Of a stretch of 49,365 nucleotides of DNA, positions 1 to 10,334 are shown in pieces. Both the position numbers and the translations under genes were made by a program. The stretch is from DASYCK01 sp036500205 (GTDB taxonomy: Bacteria; Myxococcota_A; Polyangia; Fen-1088). A model generated the notes under the pieces. The model saw nothing but the letters and a program-made list of their open reading frames with translations, ran no database searches and had not been told where the DNA came from. Each line of letters opens with the position of its first letter. Within the stretch, counting starts at the first letter, position 1. The stretch is taken from contig DASYCK010000125.1 in NCBI GenBank assembly GCA_036500205.1, forward strand, positions 1 through 49,365, given 5' to 3'.

Positions 1-334
1 CGAACAGCTCGCTCTCGAGCAGCTGCGGAGGGATGGCGCCACAGTCGACGACGAGGAAAGGCTTGTCGCGGCGACGGCTGGTGCGGTGGAGGGCCTCGGC
101 CGAGATCTCCTTGCCCGTGCCGGTCTCCCCCTCGAGCAGCACCGTGGCGTCGCTGTTGGCGACGCGCGACAGCGTCTCGAACACAGCCTTCATCGCCTCG
201 GATTGGCCGATCATGCGCCCGAACCGCTCGCGCTCGCGCGAGACGGCGGGCGTCTGCCCGAAAAATGGCGAATCGTCCCCCAGAGCAAGGGCAGTACTTC
301 CGCCGCGATGGCCACTTACCACGAACCAATCCAT
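1..334 (-). CDS. Sigma-54-dependent activator, AAA+ domain (3' part beyond window)
   Basis: Sequence shows the first 111 residues of an RpoN-type enhancer-binding protein running off the left edge. Walker A GETGTGKE lies at residues 69-76, followed by the family pattern ALHRTS, PFLVVDCGAI and LLESELF; the GAFTGA loop would lie just outside. The ATG at 334 is the first usable start after the stop codon of glk, which lies in the same frame 63 nt upstream. Only about 40 residues therefore precede the AAA+ domain, leaving no room for a receiver, GAF or FHA sensor. Family knowledge: such proteins use ATP to open sigma-54 promoters. It lies in the glk direction and may be co-transcribed. A DNA-binding C-terminus cannot be checked here. 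Confidence 0.85.
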   Translation of the reverse strand, partial: MDWFVVSGHRGGSTALALGDDSPFFGQTPAVSRERERFGRMIGQSEAMKAVFETLSRVANSDATVLLEGETGTGKEISAEALHRTSRRRDKPFLVVDCGAIPPQLLESELF

Positions 335-397
335 CGGCCGATCAGGGGAAAACCTGAACGGACGGGAGGGGGCCTCCCCTTCGACGAACGCCCCTCG

Positions 398-1414
398 CTA
401 CAGGGTGGCGGCGACCGTGGCGGCGCCCAGGAGGCCGGGCTCGGCGTGGGTGACCACGAAGGCGGGGATGCGCGCCACCACGTTCTGCAGGCGTCCTTTG
501 CGTTCGAAGGCGTCGCGGAACAGCCCCCTCTGAAGGAAAGGGAGCACGCGGGGGGCGATGCCTCCGGCGATGAAGACGCCGCCGGTCGCCAGCACGGTCA
601 GGGCCAGGTTCCCCGCCAGCGCGCCCATCACGCTGCAGAACAGGGCCAGCGCAGCGCCGCAGACGGGGTCGCTGCCATCGAGGGCCCGTTGCGAGATCGC
701 CGCCGCGGGATCCTGCGCGCCCAGCGCCGCCTCCGTCTCCGGTCGCTGCAGCGCCCGGAACGCCGGCTCCTCGCTGAGGAACGCGTACAGGTCGACCAGG
801 CCCCGCCCGGACAGCACGCGCTCGTAGGAGACGCGGCCGTACTTCGCGGTGAGAAAACGGAGCAGATCGCTCTCCAGCCCGGTGCGCGGGGCGAAGTCGA
901 CGTGCCCCCCCTCCGACGAGATCACCTGGTAGCCGTCCTCGGGCTGCGACCACAGCAGGAACGCCTGCCCGAGACCGGTCCCCGCGCCCATGACGGCGAC
1001 GGGACCCTTGGGATCACGCGGCCCGCCGCCGAGCGAGACGAGCTTCTCGGCGGGGACGGTGACGCTGCCCAGCGCCGCCGCGTAGAAGTCGTTCACCAGG
1101 CGGACGTGCGCGATGCCGAGCTTCTGCGAGAGCGCGCGCCCGTCGACCACGAACGGCAGGTTGGTGGCGCGACAGACGTTGCCCTCCACCGGCCCGGCGA
1201 TCCCGAAGCAGGCCCGTGCGGGAATCTTCGCCAGCCTGGGGGAGGCCGCGCCGGCCGTGGCCAGGAACTTCTCGGCGATCACGTCGGGGCCGGTGTAGGC
1301 GGCCGACGGGTAGGTGTGGGCGAACAGCGGATCGGTGTTGCCCACCTCGAACAGCGCCAGCCGGGTGTTCGTCCCCCCGATGTCGCCCGCCAGAACGATC
1401 TCGCCGCCGCTCAT
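398..1414 (-). CDS. glk: Glucokinase
   Basis: Makes glucose 6-phosphate from glucose and ATP in the cytoplasm. The 338-residue product matches the Escherichia coli type Glk: phosphate loop DIGGTNTRL at residues 11-19, GIAGPVEG near 72, LVNDFYAAALG near 108, GAGTGLG near 147, and EGGHVDF near 168 with the sugar-contacting Glu/His. The start at 1414 is preferred over longer in-frame options because its ATG overlaps the rpiB stop in an ATGA arrangement, which implies translational coupling. The upstream in-frame extension is low-complexity and lies inside rpiB. Neighbours rpiB and a sugar/organic-acid-type MFS transporter support a sugar uptake and phosphorylation cluster. Confidence 0.95.
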   Translation of the reverse strand: MSGGEIVLAGDIGGTNTRLALFEVGNTDPLFAHTYPSAAYTGPDVIAEKFLATAGAASPRLAKIPARACFGIAGPVEGNVCRATNLPFVVDGRALSQKLGIAHVRLVNDFYAAALGSVTVPAEKLVSLGGGPRDPKGPVAVMGAGTGLGQAFLLWSQPEDGYQVISSEGGHVDFAPRTGLESDLLRFLTAKYGRVSYERVLSGRGLVDLYAFLSEEPAFRALQRPETEAALGAQDPAAAISQRALDGSDPVCGAALALFCSVMGALAGNLALTVLATGGVFIAGGIAPRVLPFLQRGLFRDAFERKGRLQNVVARIPAFVVTHAEPGLLGAATVAATL

Positions 1415-1857
1415 GGCTGTCCCTCCAGCGCCGTCATCTTCGCCACGCGTGTCTGGTGCCGCCCCCCGTCGAACGGCGTGCCCAACCAGGTCTCCACGAT
1501 GGCGAACGCCTCCGCCTCCGTCAGCAGGCGCTCGCCCAGACACAGAACGTTGGTGTCATTGTGCGCGCGCGACAGCCGGGCCGCCTCGACCGACCAGGCG
1601 TCGACGGCGCGCACGCCATGAATCTTGTTCGCCGCGATCGCCATACCGATCCCAGAGCCGCAGATCAGGATGCCCCGGGCACCCGCCGTCTCTCGCACCA
1701 GCCGCGATACTTTCTCTGCTTCGTCGGGATAGTCGACCGACACCGGAGCGGACGGTCCCCGATCCTCGATCGGTAGCCCCTGAGCGAGCAGGCGGTGTAC
1801 CAGCTTCTCGCGAAGCGAAAATCCAGCGTGATCACTGCTGACGAAGATGTTGGGCAT
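1411..1857 (-). CDS. rpiB: Ribose-5-phosphate isomerase B (RpiB/LacAB family)
   Basis: Interconverts ribose 5-phosphate and ribulose 5-phosphate in the pentose phosphate pathway. The 148-residue length is typical. Visible motifs are SSDHAG at residues 7-12, CGSGIGMAIAANK near 66-78 (anion hole, with Cys as the usual catalytic base) and SRAHNDTNVL near 97. The C-terminal part ends with the usual FDGGRH-type segment. Its stop overlaps the glk start by 4 nt. The start lies about 106 nt beyond the MFS stop, so the three genes may form one leftward unit. A LacA/LacB galactose-6-phosphate isomerase is the alternative in the same fold but is less likely as a single-subunit gene. Confidence 0.94.
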   Translation of the reverse strand: MPNIFVSSDHAGFSLREKLVHRLLAQGLPIEDRGPSAPVSVDYPDEAEKVSRLVRETAGARGILICGSGIGMAIAANKIHGVRAVDAWSVEAARLSRAHNDTNVLCLGERLLTEAEAFAIVETWLGTPFDGGRHQTRVAKMTALEGQP

Positions 1858-1963
1858 GGCGTGTGGTGAGGTCGTTCGTGCTGGCCAAAAACGGCGTCAG
1901 CATGGCAGCGGCGTCAAACACTGTAAAGCCGGCGGAGGCGCGTCCGAGCGACGATTCGTCGGA

Positions 1964-3280
1964 TCACTTGGCGCGGGTTCCGACCGACAGGATCGCGAGG
2001 CTGGCCAGCACCGCGAACACCGCCAGCGCCGCCAATCCGGGCGCGAAGCTGGTTCGCCCTTCCTTGAGGGCCCCCATCAGCGAGGGTCCCACGAAGCCGC
2101 CCAGGTTGCCGATCGAGTTGATCAGGCCCACCGAGCCCGCCGCCGCTTCGCCGGTGAGGAACTGCGGGGGGAGCGCCCAGAAGGCCGGCAGGTGCGCGTT
2201 CAGACCGGCGCCCGCGATGACGAGGCCCAGGATCACGGCTGGCCAATGTTCCTGCAACCCCGCCGTCACCAGCAGGCCGGTGGCGAGGACGAGCATGGGC
2301 ACCACCGTGTGCCAGCGTCGTTCGCTGTGCCTGTCGGACGACCAACCGCACAGCAGCAGCGAGGGGAGCCCCAGCAGATAGGCGAGATCCACCACCAGCC
2401 CGATGCCGAACGTCGACAGGTGCGAGACGTTGCGGACGATCTGCGGGATCCACAGCTGAATGCCGTAGGTGGGGACGACGATGAGAAAGTAGGCCGAAGC
2501 CAGCAGCCAGACGCGCCGGTCGCCGAGGGCGGCCCGCATCCGGTGCGGCCCGACGGTGCGGCGCGCCTGGGCCTCCGCCTCGAGCGTGGTCACCAGCCAG
2601 GCCTTCTCGTCGGCGGGCAACCAGCGCGCGTCGCGCGGGCGATCGGTCAGGTAGAACAAGGTCACGAAGCCGAGCAGGATCGCCGGCGCCCCCTCGAGCA
2701 GGAACAGCCAGCGCCAGCCGGCCAGGCCGCCCCAGTGGACGCCCAGGATGAGCCCCGAGATGGGCGCCCCCAGCATGTTCGACAGCGGAACGGCGGCGGT
2801 GAACATCCCCAGCGCCTTGGCGCGATCGCGGGCGGGGAACCAGTGGGTCAGGTAGACGATGATGCCGGGAAAGAAGCCCGCCTCGGCGATCCCCAGCAAG
2901 AAGCGGAGCCCGTAGAACTGCAGCGGCGTGCGCACGGCCGCCATGCACATGGCCACCACGCCCCAGGTGACCATGATGCGCGAGATCCAGCGGCGCGCCC
3001 CCGTTCGCTCGACGATGAGGCTCCCCGGGATCTCGAACAGGAAGTAGCCCAGGAAGAACACGCCGGCGCCGAAGCCGAACTCGCGCGGACCGAAGCTCAG
3101 CTCGCGCGTCATCGACAGCGCCGCGAAGTTCACGTTCACGCGATCGAGAAAAGCGACCACGTACACGAGCACCAGGAAAGGCAGCAGGCGGCGGCGCAGG
3201 CGGCGGCTGGTGCGCGCGGCCACGTCACCGTCCGACGGGGACGACGCGGGCAGGGGCGGCGCGGGGACACCAGGCATCAT
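1964..3280 (-). CDS. MFS transporter, ACS (anion:cation symporter)-like family
   Basis: A 438-residue inner-membrane permease with about 12 hydrophobic segments. TM1 carries FLDRVNVNFAALSM (near residues 45-58 from this start), a hallmark of the ACS branch that takes up hexuronates, tartrate, phthalate and similar organic anions. The motif-A-like loop follows TM2, with VERTGARRWISR. I start at the ATG-ATG pair at 3280 because earlier in-frame codons give a polar, Pro/Ser-rich leader in the divergent promoter space shared with the antiporter at 3411. It sits upstream of rpiB and glk, so a sugar-acid or hexose-derived substrate is plausible, but the actual substrate cannot be read from sequence. 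Confidence 0.85.
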   Translation of the reverse strand: MMPGVPAPPLPASSPSDGDVAARTSRRLRRRLLPFLVLVYVVAFLDRVNVNFAALSMTRELSFGPREFGFGAGVFFLGYFLFEIPGSLIVERTGARRWISRIMVTWGVVAMCMAAVRTPLQFYGLRFLLGIAEAGFFPGIIVYLTHWFPARDRAKALGMFTAAVPLSNMLGAPISGLILGVHWGGLAGWRWLFLLEGAPAILLGFVTLFYLTDRPRDARWLPADEKAWLVTTLEAEAQARRTVGPHRMRAALGDRRVWLLASAYFLIVVPTYGIQLWIPQIVRNVSHLSTFGIGLVVDLAYLLGLPSLLLCGWSSDRHSERRWHTVVPMLVLATGLLVTAGLQEHWPAVILGLVIAGAGLNAHLPAFWALPPQFLTGEAAAGSVGLINSIGNLGGFVGPSLMGALKEGRTSFAPGLAALAVFAVLASLAILSVGTRAK

Positions 3281-3410
3281 GTGCGGGGCATTGTAGGCGG
3301 AAATACGGACGGCCGGCGAGAGGATCGGAGAAGGAACGGAAGGGCGACTCACCCGCGCGCTCACCGACGGCGGCGGGCGCGCTTCGACGTGATACCCTCA
3401 CCTCCGCCGG

Positions 3411-5582
3411 ATGCAGAACGCCCAAGTCATCTCCAATCACGGCGTCTTCCTGCTGCTGATCGAACTGGCGCTGCTCATCGGCGTCACGCGCATCGGCGCG
3501 GAGATCTTCAAACGCCTGGGGCTGCCGGCGGTGGTGGGCGAGCTGGGCGCCGGGATCCTGCTCGGCCCTTCGGTGTTCGGGCGCTTCTCGCCGGGGATGT
3601 TCACGGCGATCTTCCCCGCCGGGACCGGGCAGTTCCAGCTGCTCGACGTCATCGGCACCCTGGGGATGACGTTCCTGTTGCTGCTGACGGGCCTGGAGAC
3701 CGACGTCAAGCTGGTGCGCAACCTGGGGCGGGCGGCGCTGATGACCTCGGGCGCCGGCATGGTCCTCCCTTTCGTGCTGGGGTTCGCGCTCGGCTCGTTC
3801 ATGCCGGATGTGTACCTGGCCAATCCCCAGCACCGCACGCTGTTCAGCCTGTTTCTCGCCACCACGATGTCGATCTCGGCGATGCCGGTCATCGCGAAGA
3901 TCCTCGTCGATCTCGATCTCACCAAGCGCAACATCGGCCTGGTCATCCTGTCGGCGGGGGTGGTCGATGACACGGCGGGCTGGTTGATCCTGTCGCTGCT
4001 CGCGGGCGCCGCCACCCACGGCTCGGTGCGCATCGGACAGCTCGGCCTGACGGTGCTGTATCTGGCGGCTTTTCTTGCCTTCGCGGTGTTCATCCTGTCG
4101 CCGCTGCTGCGCTGGCTGGTGCGGGTGACCGTCGAACGGTTCCGGGTGGCGGACTCCGATCTCGCCCTGATCGTCGTGACCACGCTGTTCTGCGCGGCGC
4201 TCACCGAGCGGATCGGGGTGCACGCCGTGTTCGGCGCGTTCATCGCCGGGCTGGTGCTGCATCAGGTCCCGCGCCTCAAGAAGGACACGGTGGCGCGGCT
4301 GGAGTCGTTCGTGATGAGCGTCCTCGCGCCGGTGTTCTTCGGCATCGTGGGGCTCAAGGTCGATCTGGGCGCGCTGGGCGGCGGACGCATGTTCGGGGTG
4401 GTGCTGGCGGTGGCCTGCCTGGGCAAGCTGATCGGCTGCGCGCTGGGCGCCGTGTGGGGCGGGCTGCGCTTCTGGGAGGCGGCCAGCCTGGCGGTGGCCA
4501 TGAACGCGCGCGGCGCCATGGGCATCGTGGCGGCCACCATCGGGCTGGGCCTGGGCATCCTGGGCACGCAGATGTTTTCCATCATCGTGATGATGGCGAT
4601 CGTGACGTCCTTCATGGCGCCCATCGGGTTGCGGTTGACGGTGCCGCGCGTGCGCATCACCGACGACGAGCGGCAGCGCATCACGGCGGCCGGCGCCAAG
4701 GGGATGCTCGATCCCGAGCACCTGCGGGTGCTGTTGCCGACGGGCGGTGGCCCGAACGCGCTGGTCGTGGCGCCGATCGGGTTCGGCCTGGCCCTGCGCA
4801 GCAGCGTGCCCGTCGAGGTGCTGTGGGTCGAGCTGAAGACGACCTGGCGAACGCGCCTGGGACGCATGTTCGACGGCGCGCCGGTCCGCAACGCCGAGCA
4901 GTACCTCGCGCTGCTGAAGGAGCAGGCGGCCGGGCAGAAAGCACCGGAGATCAAGAAGGTGGTGGCCGCCGACGTGGCCCGCGCCATCTGCGACGAGGCG
5001 TCGACCTGCGGCGCCGACATGATCATGCTCGGCTCGAACCGGCAGGACGACATCGGCGGCGCGCTGATCGAGCAGGTGGTCGAGCACGCGCCCTGTCACG
5101 TGGCGATCATGCGGGGCCACGAGTCACACGCGCTGTACAAGCGGATCTTCGTGCCGGTCGACGGCAGCGTGGCGGCGCGCCTGGCGGTCGAGTTCGCCCA
5201 TCGCTACGCCGAGAACACCGGCGCCGAGCTGACCTTGGCGGTCATCACCGAGCGTCGCCCCCAGGCCATCGCCTACGCCGACACCAGCGGCGCCCGCCCC
5301 GTCTTGGAGGCGGCGGCGGCGATGGACGCCGAGCTGGAGCGCATCTCGGTGGTGTTCCGCGCATCGGTGGTGAAGCCGCAGATCGTGCGGCTGGCCTACG
5401 ACCCGCTGTCGAGCGCCGTGACCACGGAGGCGCGCACGGGCCGCTACGATCTGGTGGTGCTGGGCGCCGAGAACCGCGCCATTCAACACCGCCTGTTCTT
5501 CGGCTACGACGCCGAGCGGCTGCTGCGCGCCACGCGCGTACCGGTGATCATCGTCGTTCCGAACGTGTCTCGCATCGTCTGA
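3411..5582 (+). CDS. CPA2-family Na+(K+)/H+ antiporter with two C-terminal UspA-like domains
   Basis: A 723-residue membrane antiporter. Residues 1 to about 405 form the Na_H_exchanger domain with around 12 hydrophobic helices, including LPAVVGELGAGILLGPSVFG near 40-58 and the ion-site pair VVDDTAGW near 183. The cytoplasmic part from about 435 holds two universal-stress-like domains. The first contains APIGFGLAL and ends VVEHAPCHVAIMRG; the second begins KRIFVPVDGS near 574 and ends LLRATRVPVIIVVP, with a nucleotide-type loop LVVLGAENR. Usp domains may let adenine nucleotides gate ion exchange (inference). It is divergent from the MFS gene and is followed by two strong stem-loops facing the glutamine synthetase stop. 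Confidence 0.9.
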   Translation: MQNAQVISNHGVFLLLIELALLIGVTRIGAEIFKRLGLPAVVGELGAGILLGPSVFGRFSPGMFTAIFPAGTGQFQLLDVIGTLGMTFLLLLTGLETDVKLVRNLGRAALMTSGAGMVLPFVLGFALGSFMPDVYLANPQHRTLFSLFLATTMSISAMPVIAKILVDLDLTKRNIGLVILSAGVVDDTAGWLILSLLAGAATHGSVRIGQLGLTVLYLAAFLAFAVFILSPLLRWLVRVTVERFRVADSDLALIVVTTLFCAALTERIGVHAVFGAFIAGLVLHQVPRLKKDTVARLESFVMSVLAPVFFGIVGLKVDLGALGGGRMFGVVLAVACLGKLIGCALGAVWGGLRFWEAASLAVAMNARGAMGIVAATIGLGLGILGTQMFSIIVMMAIVTSFMAPIGLRLTVPRVRITDDERQRITAAGAKGMLDPEHLRVLLPTGGGPNALVVAPIGFGLALRSSVPVEVLWVELKTTWRTRLGRMFDGAPVRNAEQYLALLKEQAAGQKAPEIKKVVAADVARAICDEASTCGADMIMLGSNRQDDIGGALIEQVVEHAPCHVAIMRGHESHALYKRIFVPVDGSVAARLAVEFAHRYAENTGAELTLAVITERRPQAIAYADTSGARPVLEAAAAMDAELERISVVFRASVVKPQIVRLAYDPLSSAVTTEARTGRYDLVVLGAENRAIQHRLFFGYDAERLLRATRVPVIIVVPNVSRIV

Positions 5583-5597
5583 AGCGGAAAACACGAA

Positions 5598-5640
5598 GCG
5601 CGCACGCCCGACGAGGACAACCCCGTCGAACCGTGCGCGC
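5598..5640. terminator. Long stem-loop between convergent antiporter and glutamine synthetase genes
   Basis: A perfect 9-bp inverted repeat (GCGCGCACG at 5598-5606 with CGTGCGCGC at 5632-5640) encloses an inner CGACG/CGTCG stem. It begins 16 nt after the antiporter stop. No T-run follows, so it may act as a bidirectional RNA-end structure rather than a textbook intrinsic terminator. Confidence 0.6.
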
Positions 5641-5652
5641 CTGGCGAGCCGA

Positions 5653-5672
5653 CGGGCGTCGTGCGACGCCCG
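5653..5672. terminator. Second inverted repeat at the convergent junction
   Basis: CGGGCGTCG at 5653-5661 pairs with CGACGCCCG at 5664-5672, a 9-bp palindromic arm pair with a 2-nt centre; the real loop would open to about 6 nt. It lies 13 nt beyond the glutamine synthetase stop, in position to end transcripts from that side. Confidence 0.5.
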
Positions 5673-5684
5673 CTCAGGCGGGAG

Positions 5685-7865
<2,181 letters not shown>

Positions 7866-8065
7866 GATGCTTCGTTCTCCTTTTCAGATTTCGGATTGCG
7901 GGGAACCCTGGAACTTCGACTTTTAGCTCTTTTTCGCCTGGAGCCGGTAAGGCTTTTCCATGAACCGGACGACTTTTTCCGTCGTCGTCCATCGACAGCC
8001 AAGACTATGCGTCTTTGTTGTTTCGAATGTATTTCGTGGAGCTTTCCGGAAGGAAAATTGGCGCG

Positions 8066-8869
8066 TCAAACCTCCGCCTGTGTCTCGATGGCGCGGCGAA
8101 AGCTGTCGGGTGACCGGAACTCCGTGTCGATGATGTTCCAGGACAGCTCGCCGAGCCGGCTGGGCTGCCGCCCCAGCGCGCACTGGAGAAACACCGCCTC
8201 GCGCAGCAGCGGTTGCAGATCGAGCCGGCAGCGCTTCTCCCAGTCGGCGTCGCTCATCTTGTCGCGCGACACCGACGCCTCGAAGTCGATCAGCACCGGC
8301 TCGAGCGGTGCCGGGCAGACGATGCAGTTGTGCAGCTCGGCGTCACCATGCGCCAGCCCGCCCGCGTGCAAGATCAGCAGCTGCGCCAGCGTCTCCTCGG
8401 CGAGCCGCCACAGGCCCGCCGCCGACGACAGGGGGAGCTTCTGCGCCTTGGTGATGTTGTTCTCGGGCGGATCGCCGCCGAACGGCGACAGGCGGGGGAA
8501 GGACTGCCCCGGGATCATGCAGCTCCGGAAGACGTCGTCCTCGTACCCGATGGGGGGCGGCGTCGAGCCGAGCTGAGAGGCGCGCAGGTGCTGGTCGTAC
8601 TCGACCTGGGGATCGCCGTGCATGCGTCCCGGGAAGTACGTCTTGCGGAAGTGCAACGGGTACGCCTGCGCCGCCTCGTGATCGCGGCGGGTCTTGTCGC
8701 TGGCGATGATCAGCTCGGCGGTCATCAGCGGCAGACCGTTCGCCTCGCGACGGGCCCAGGTGCGCACCACGAAGTCCTGTCGCGGCGCCTTGTCGATCAA
8801 CGAGAAGTAGTCGTTCGAAAGCAGGACCGTGTGGCGCGGCGAAACCGCGATGGGCCGTGTTTCTTCCAT
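8066..8869 (-). CDS. Protein of the protein-kinase/aminoglycoside-phosphotransferase fold, function unknown
   Basis: A 267-residue soluble protein. The segment LAHGDAELHNCIVCP (near residues 175-190) followed by EPVLIDFEAS matches the catalytic loop (HGD-x-x-x-HN) and metal-binding D of kinase-like phosphotransferases; the Asp of HGD would be the base. The N-terminal part has no clear glycine loop, so the ATP lobe is reduced or divergent. No signal peptide or membrane segment is visible. It is divergent from cobU with a 97-nt gap and lies upstream of, and codirectional with, glnN. It could be a small-molecule or sugar kinase, or a pseudokinase. I do not recognise a named family. Confidence 0.7.
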   Translation of the reverse strand: MEETRPIAVSPRHTVLLSNDYFSLIDKAPRQDFVVRTWARREANGLPLMTAELIIASDKTRRDHEAAQAYPLHFRKTYFPGRMHGDPQVEYDQHLRASQLGSTPPPIGYEDDVFRSCMIPGQSFPRLSPFGGDPPENNITKAQKLPLSSAAGLWRLAEETLAQLLILHAGGLAHGDAELHNCIVCPAPLEPVLIDFEASVSRDKMSDADWEKRCRLDLQPLLREAVFLQCALGRQPSRLGELSWNIIDTEFRSPDSFRRAIETQAEV

Positions 8870-8966
8870 GCCGGTCCGTTTGACTTACGCCGCCCGGGAT
8901 TCCAACACAAGGGTTAACGGGGGACAGAACTTGGCGGCGTCCTCGTCGAGCTGTTAGCGTTCCCGC

Positions 8967-9548
8967 ATGCTCGCGGAACCTGGAATGTCCCGGCTGATCG
9001 TCGTCGGCGGTGGTGTGCGTTCGGGGAAGAGTCGCTTCGCGCAGGGGATGGCGCGGCGGCTGGGAAAGCGGCGCGCCTTCGTGGCGACCGCCCAGGCCCT
9101 CGATGAGGAAATGAAGGCGCGCATCCGGCGCCACGTCGAGGAGCGCGAAGGTCTTTTCGTGACCGAGGAGGTTCCGCTCGAGGTTCCGGCGGCGCTGGGA
9201 CGGCTCTACGAGACCACGGACGTGATCCTGGTCGACTGCCTGACCTTGTGGGTGTCGAACCTGTTGACGAAGGGGGCCGCGCAGTCCGACATGACCGCCG
9301 CCTACGATCGGCTGGCGAACGTGCTGCGTCGGCGGACCGTTCCCGTCATCCTGGTCACGAACGAAGTGGGGCTGGGGATCGTTCCCGAGACGCCGCTGGG
9401 GCGCCGCTTCCGCGACGAGGTGGGGACCCTGCACCAGATCCTGGCCACCTTGGCGGACGAGCTCTACGTCGGCGTGATGGGCACCATCCTGCGCTTGCGT
9501 CCCGCGCCGCTCGAGCTCGCCACCATGGGAGGTTCGGCGCCGCGATGA
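8967..9548 (+). CDS. cobU: Adenosylcobinamide kinase / adenosylcobinamide-phosphate guanylyltransferase
   Basis: Phosphorylates adenosylcobinamide and then transfers GMP to it in nucleotide-loop assembly of cobalamin. The 193-residue product has the CobU P-loop GGGVRSGKS at residues 14-22, the guanylylated His in RIRRHVEER (His56 by family pattern), VDCLTLWVSNLL near 89-100 and TNEVGLGIVP near 131. The start at 8967 is the first ATG; the ATG at 8985 (MSRLIVVGG) is equally possible and leaves the P-loop intact. Its TGA overlaps the cobS ATG in ATGA, so the two steps are translationally coupled. Confidence 0.93.
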   Translation: MLAEPGMSRLIVVGGGVRSGKSRFAQGMARRLGKRRAFVATAQALDEEMKARIRRHVEEREGLFVTEEVPLEVPAALGRLYETTDVILVDCLTLWVSNLLTKGAAQSDMTAAYDRLANVLRRRTVPVILVTNEVGLGIVPETPLGRRFRDEVGTLHQILATLADELYVGVMGTILRLRPAPLELATMGGSAPR

Positions 9549-10288
9549 TGGGGTTCGTGATTCGGCCCCTGATCACGGCGTTCGCTTTTCTGACCCGGTT
9601 ACCGATTCGCGCAGGGACCATCACGGATCGCGATCTCGGTCGGTCGGTCGGTTTTTTCCCGCTGGTCGGTCTGGTGCTGGGGCTGCTGACGGCCGGGCTC
9701 GGCTACGCGTTCATCGGCTTCTTCACGCCGACGATGGTGGCGATTCTGCTGGTGGCGGCCGGCGCGTTGCTGACGGGCGGGCTGCATCTCGACGGGCTGT
9801 CGGATCTGTTCGACGGCCTGGCGGGCGGGCAGGGCGATCGTGAGCGGACGCTGGCCATCATGCGGGACAGCCGCATCGGCGCGCAGGGGGCGGTGGCGCT
9901 GGTGCTGGTGCTGGCGGCGAAGGTGGCGGCGTTCTCGGTGCTGGTCGAGGCGCGGCAGTACGCGGCGCTGGTGGCGATTCCGGTCATCGGTCGCTTCGCC
10001 GTCGTGCCGGCGATCGTGATGTTCCCTTACACCCGACCCGAGGGGCTGGGCCGCGCCTTCAACGGCGAGGCGAAGTGGCCGCAGGTCGTGGTGGCGTCGC
10101 TCACCATGGGCGCGGTGCTGTTCGCGTTCGGCTTGACGCTGGGGCAGCCCGCCCTGGCCGGGTTCCTGGCGGCGATCATCCTGGCGCTCGCCCTGCGCGC
10201 GAGGCTGGGCGGGCTCACCGGTGACGTCTACGGCGCGACCATCGAGATCGCGGAGGTGGCGGCCGCGTTCGTCGCCACGCTGGCGTGA
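9545..10288 (+). CDS. cobS: Adenosylcobinamide-GDP ribazoletransferase (cobalamin synthase)
   Basis: Joins adenosylcobinamide-GDP and alpha-ribazole (phosphate) at the inner membrane, the last step of cobamide assembly. The 247-residue product has about six hydrophobic helices. It carries the family signature GGLHLDGLSDLFDGLAGG (near 78-95), whose acidic residues bind Mg2+, and RDSRIGAQG near 109. The opening FAFLTRLPI is typical. It starts within the cobU stop (ATGA). Only cobU and cobS are present here; cobT, cobC and ring-synthesis genes are not in the window, so this pair may support salvage or be one part of a scattered pathway. Confidence 0.93.
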   Translation: MMGFVIRPLITAFAFLTRLPIRAGTITDRDLGRSVGFFPLVGLVLGLLTAGLGYAFIGFFTPTMVAILLVAAGALLTGGLHLDGLSDLFDGLAGGQGDRERTLAIMRDSRIGAQGAVALVLVLAAKVAAFSVLVEARQYAALVAIPVIGRFAVVPAIVMFPYTRPEGLGRAFNGEAKWPQVVVASLTMGAVLFAFGLTLGQPALAGFLAAIILALALRARLGGLTGDVYGATIEIAEVAAAFVATLA

Positions 10289-10334
10289 CGCGCCGTCATG
10301 TCCGTCGGCGCGACTCGTGTTAGGGTCTGCGCCC

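Noticed and set aside
1847..3970. Plus-strand frame of 707 codons opposite the MFS gene and running into the antiporter
   Set aside because: Its end lies out of frame with the antiporter and its composition is Arg/Gln-rich; the MFS helices are on the other strand.
3225..5120. Minus-strand frame of 631 codons opposite the antiporter
   Set aside because: His/Gln/Arg-rich shadow; the plus-strand frame is a full CPA2/Usp protein.
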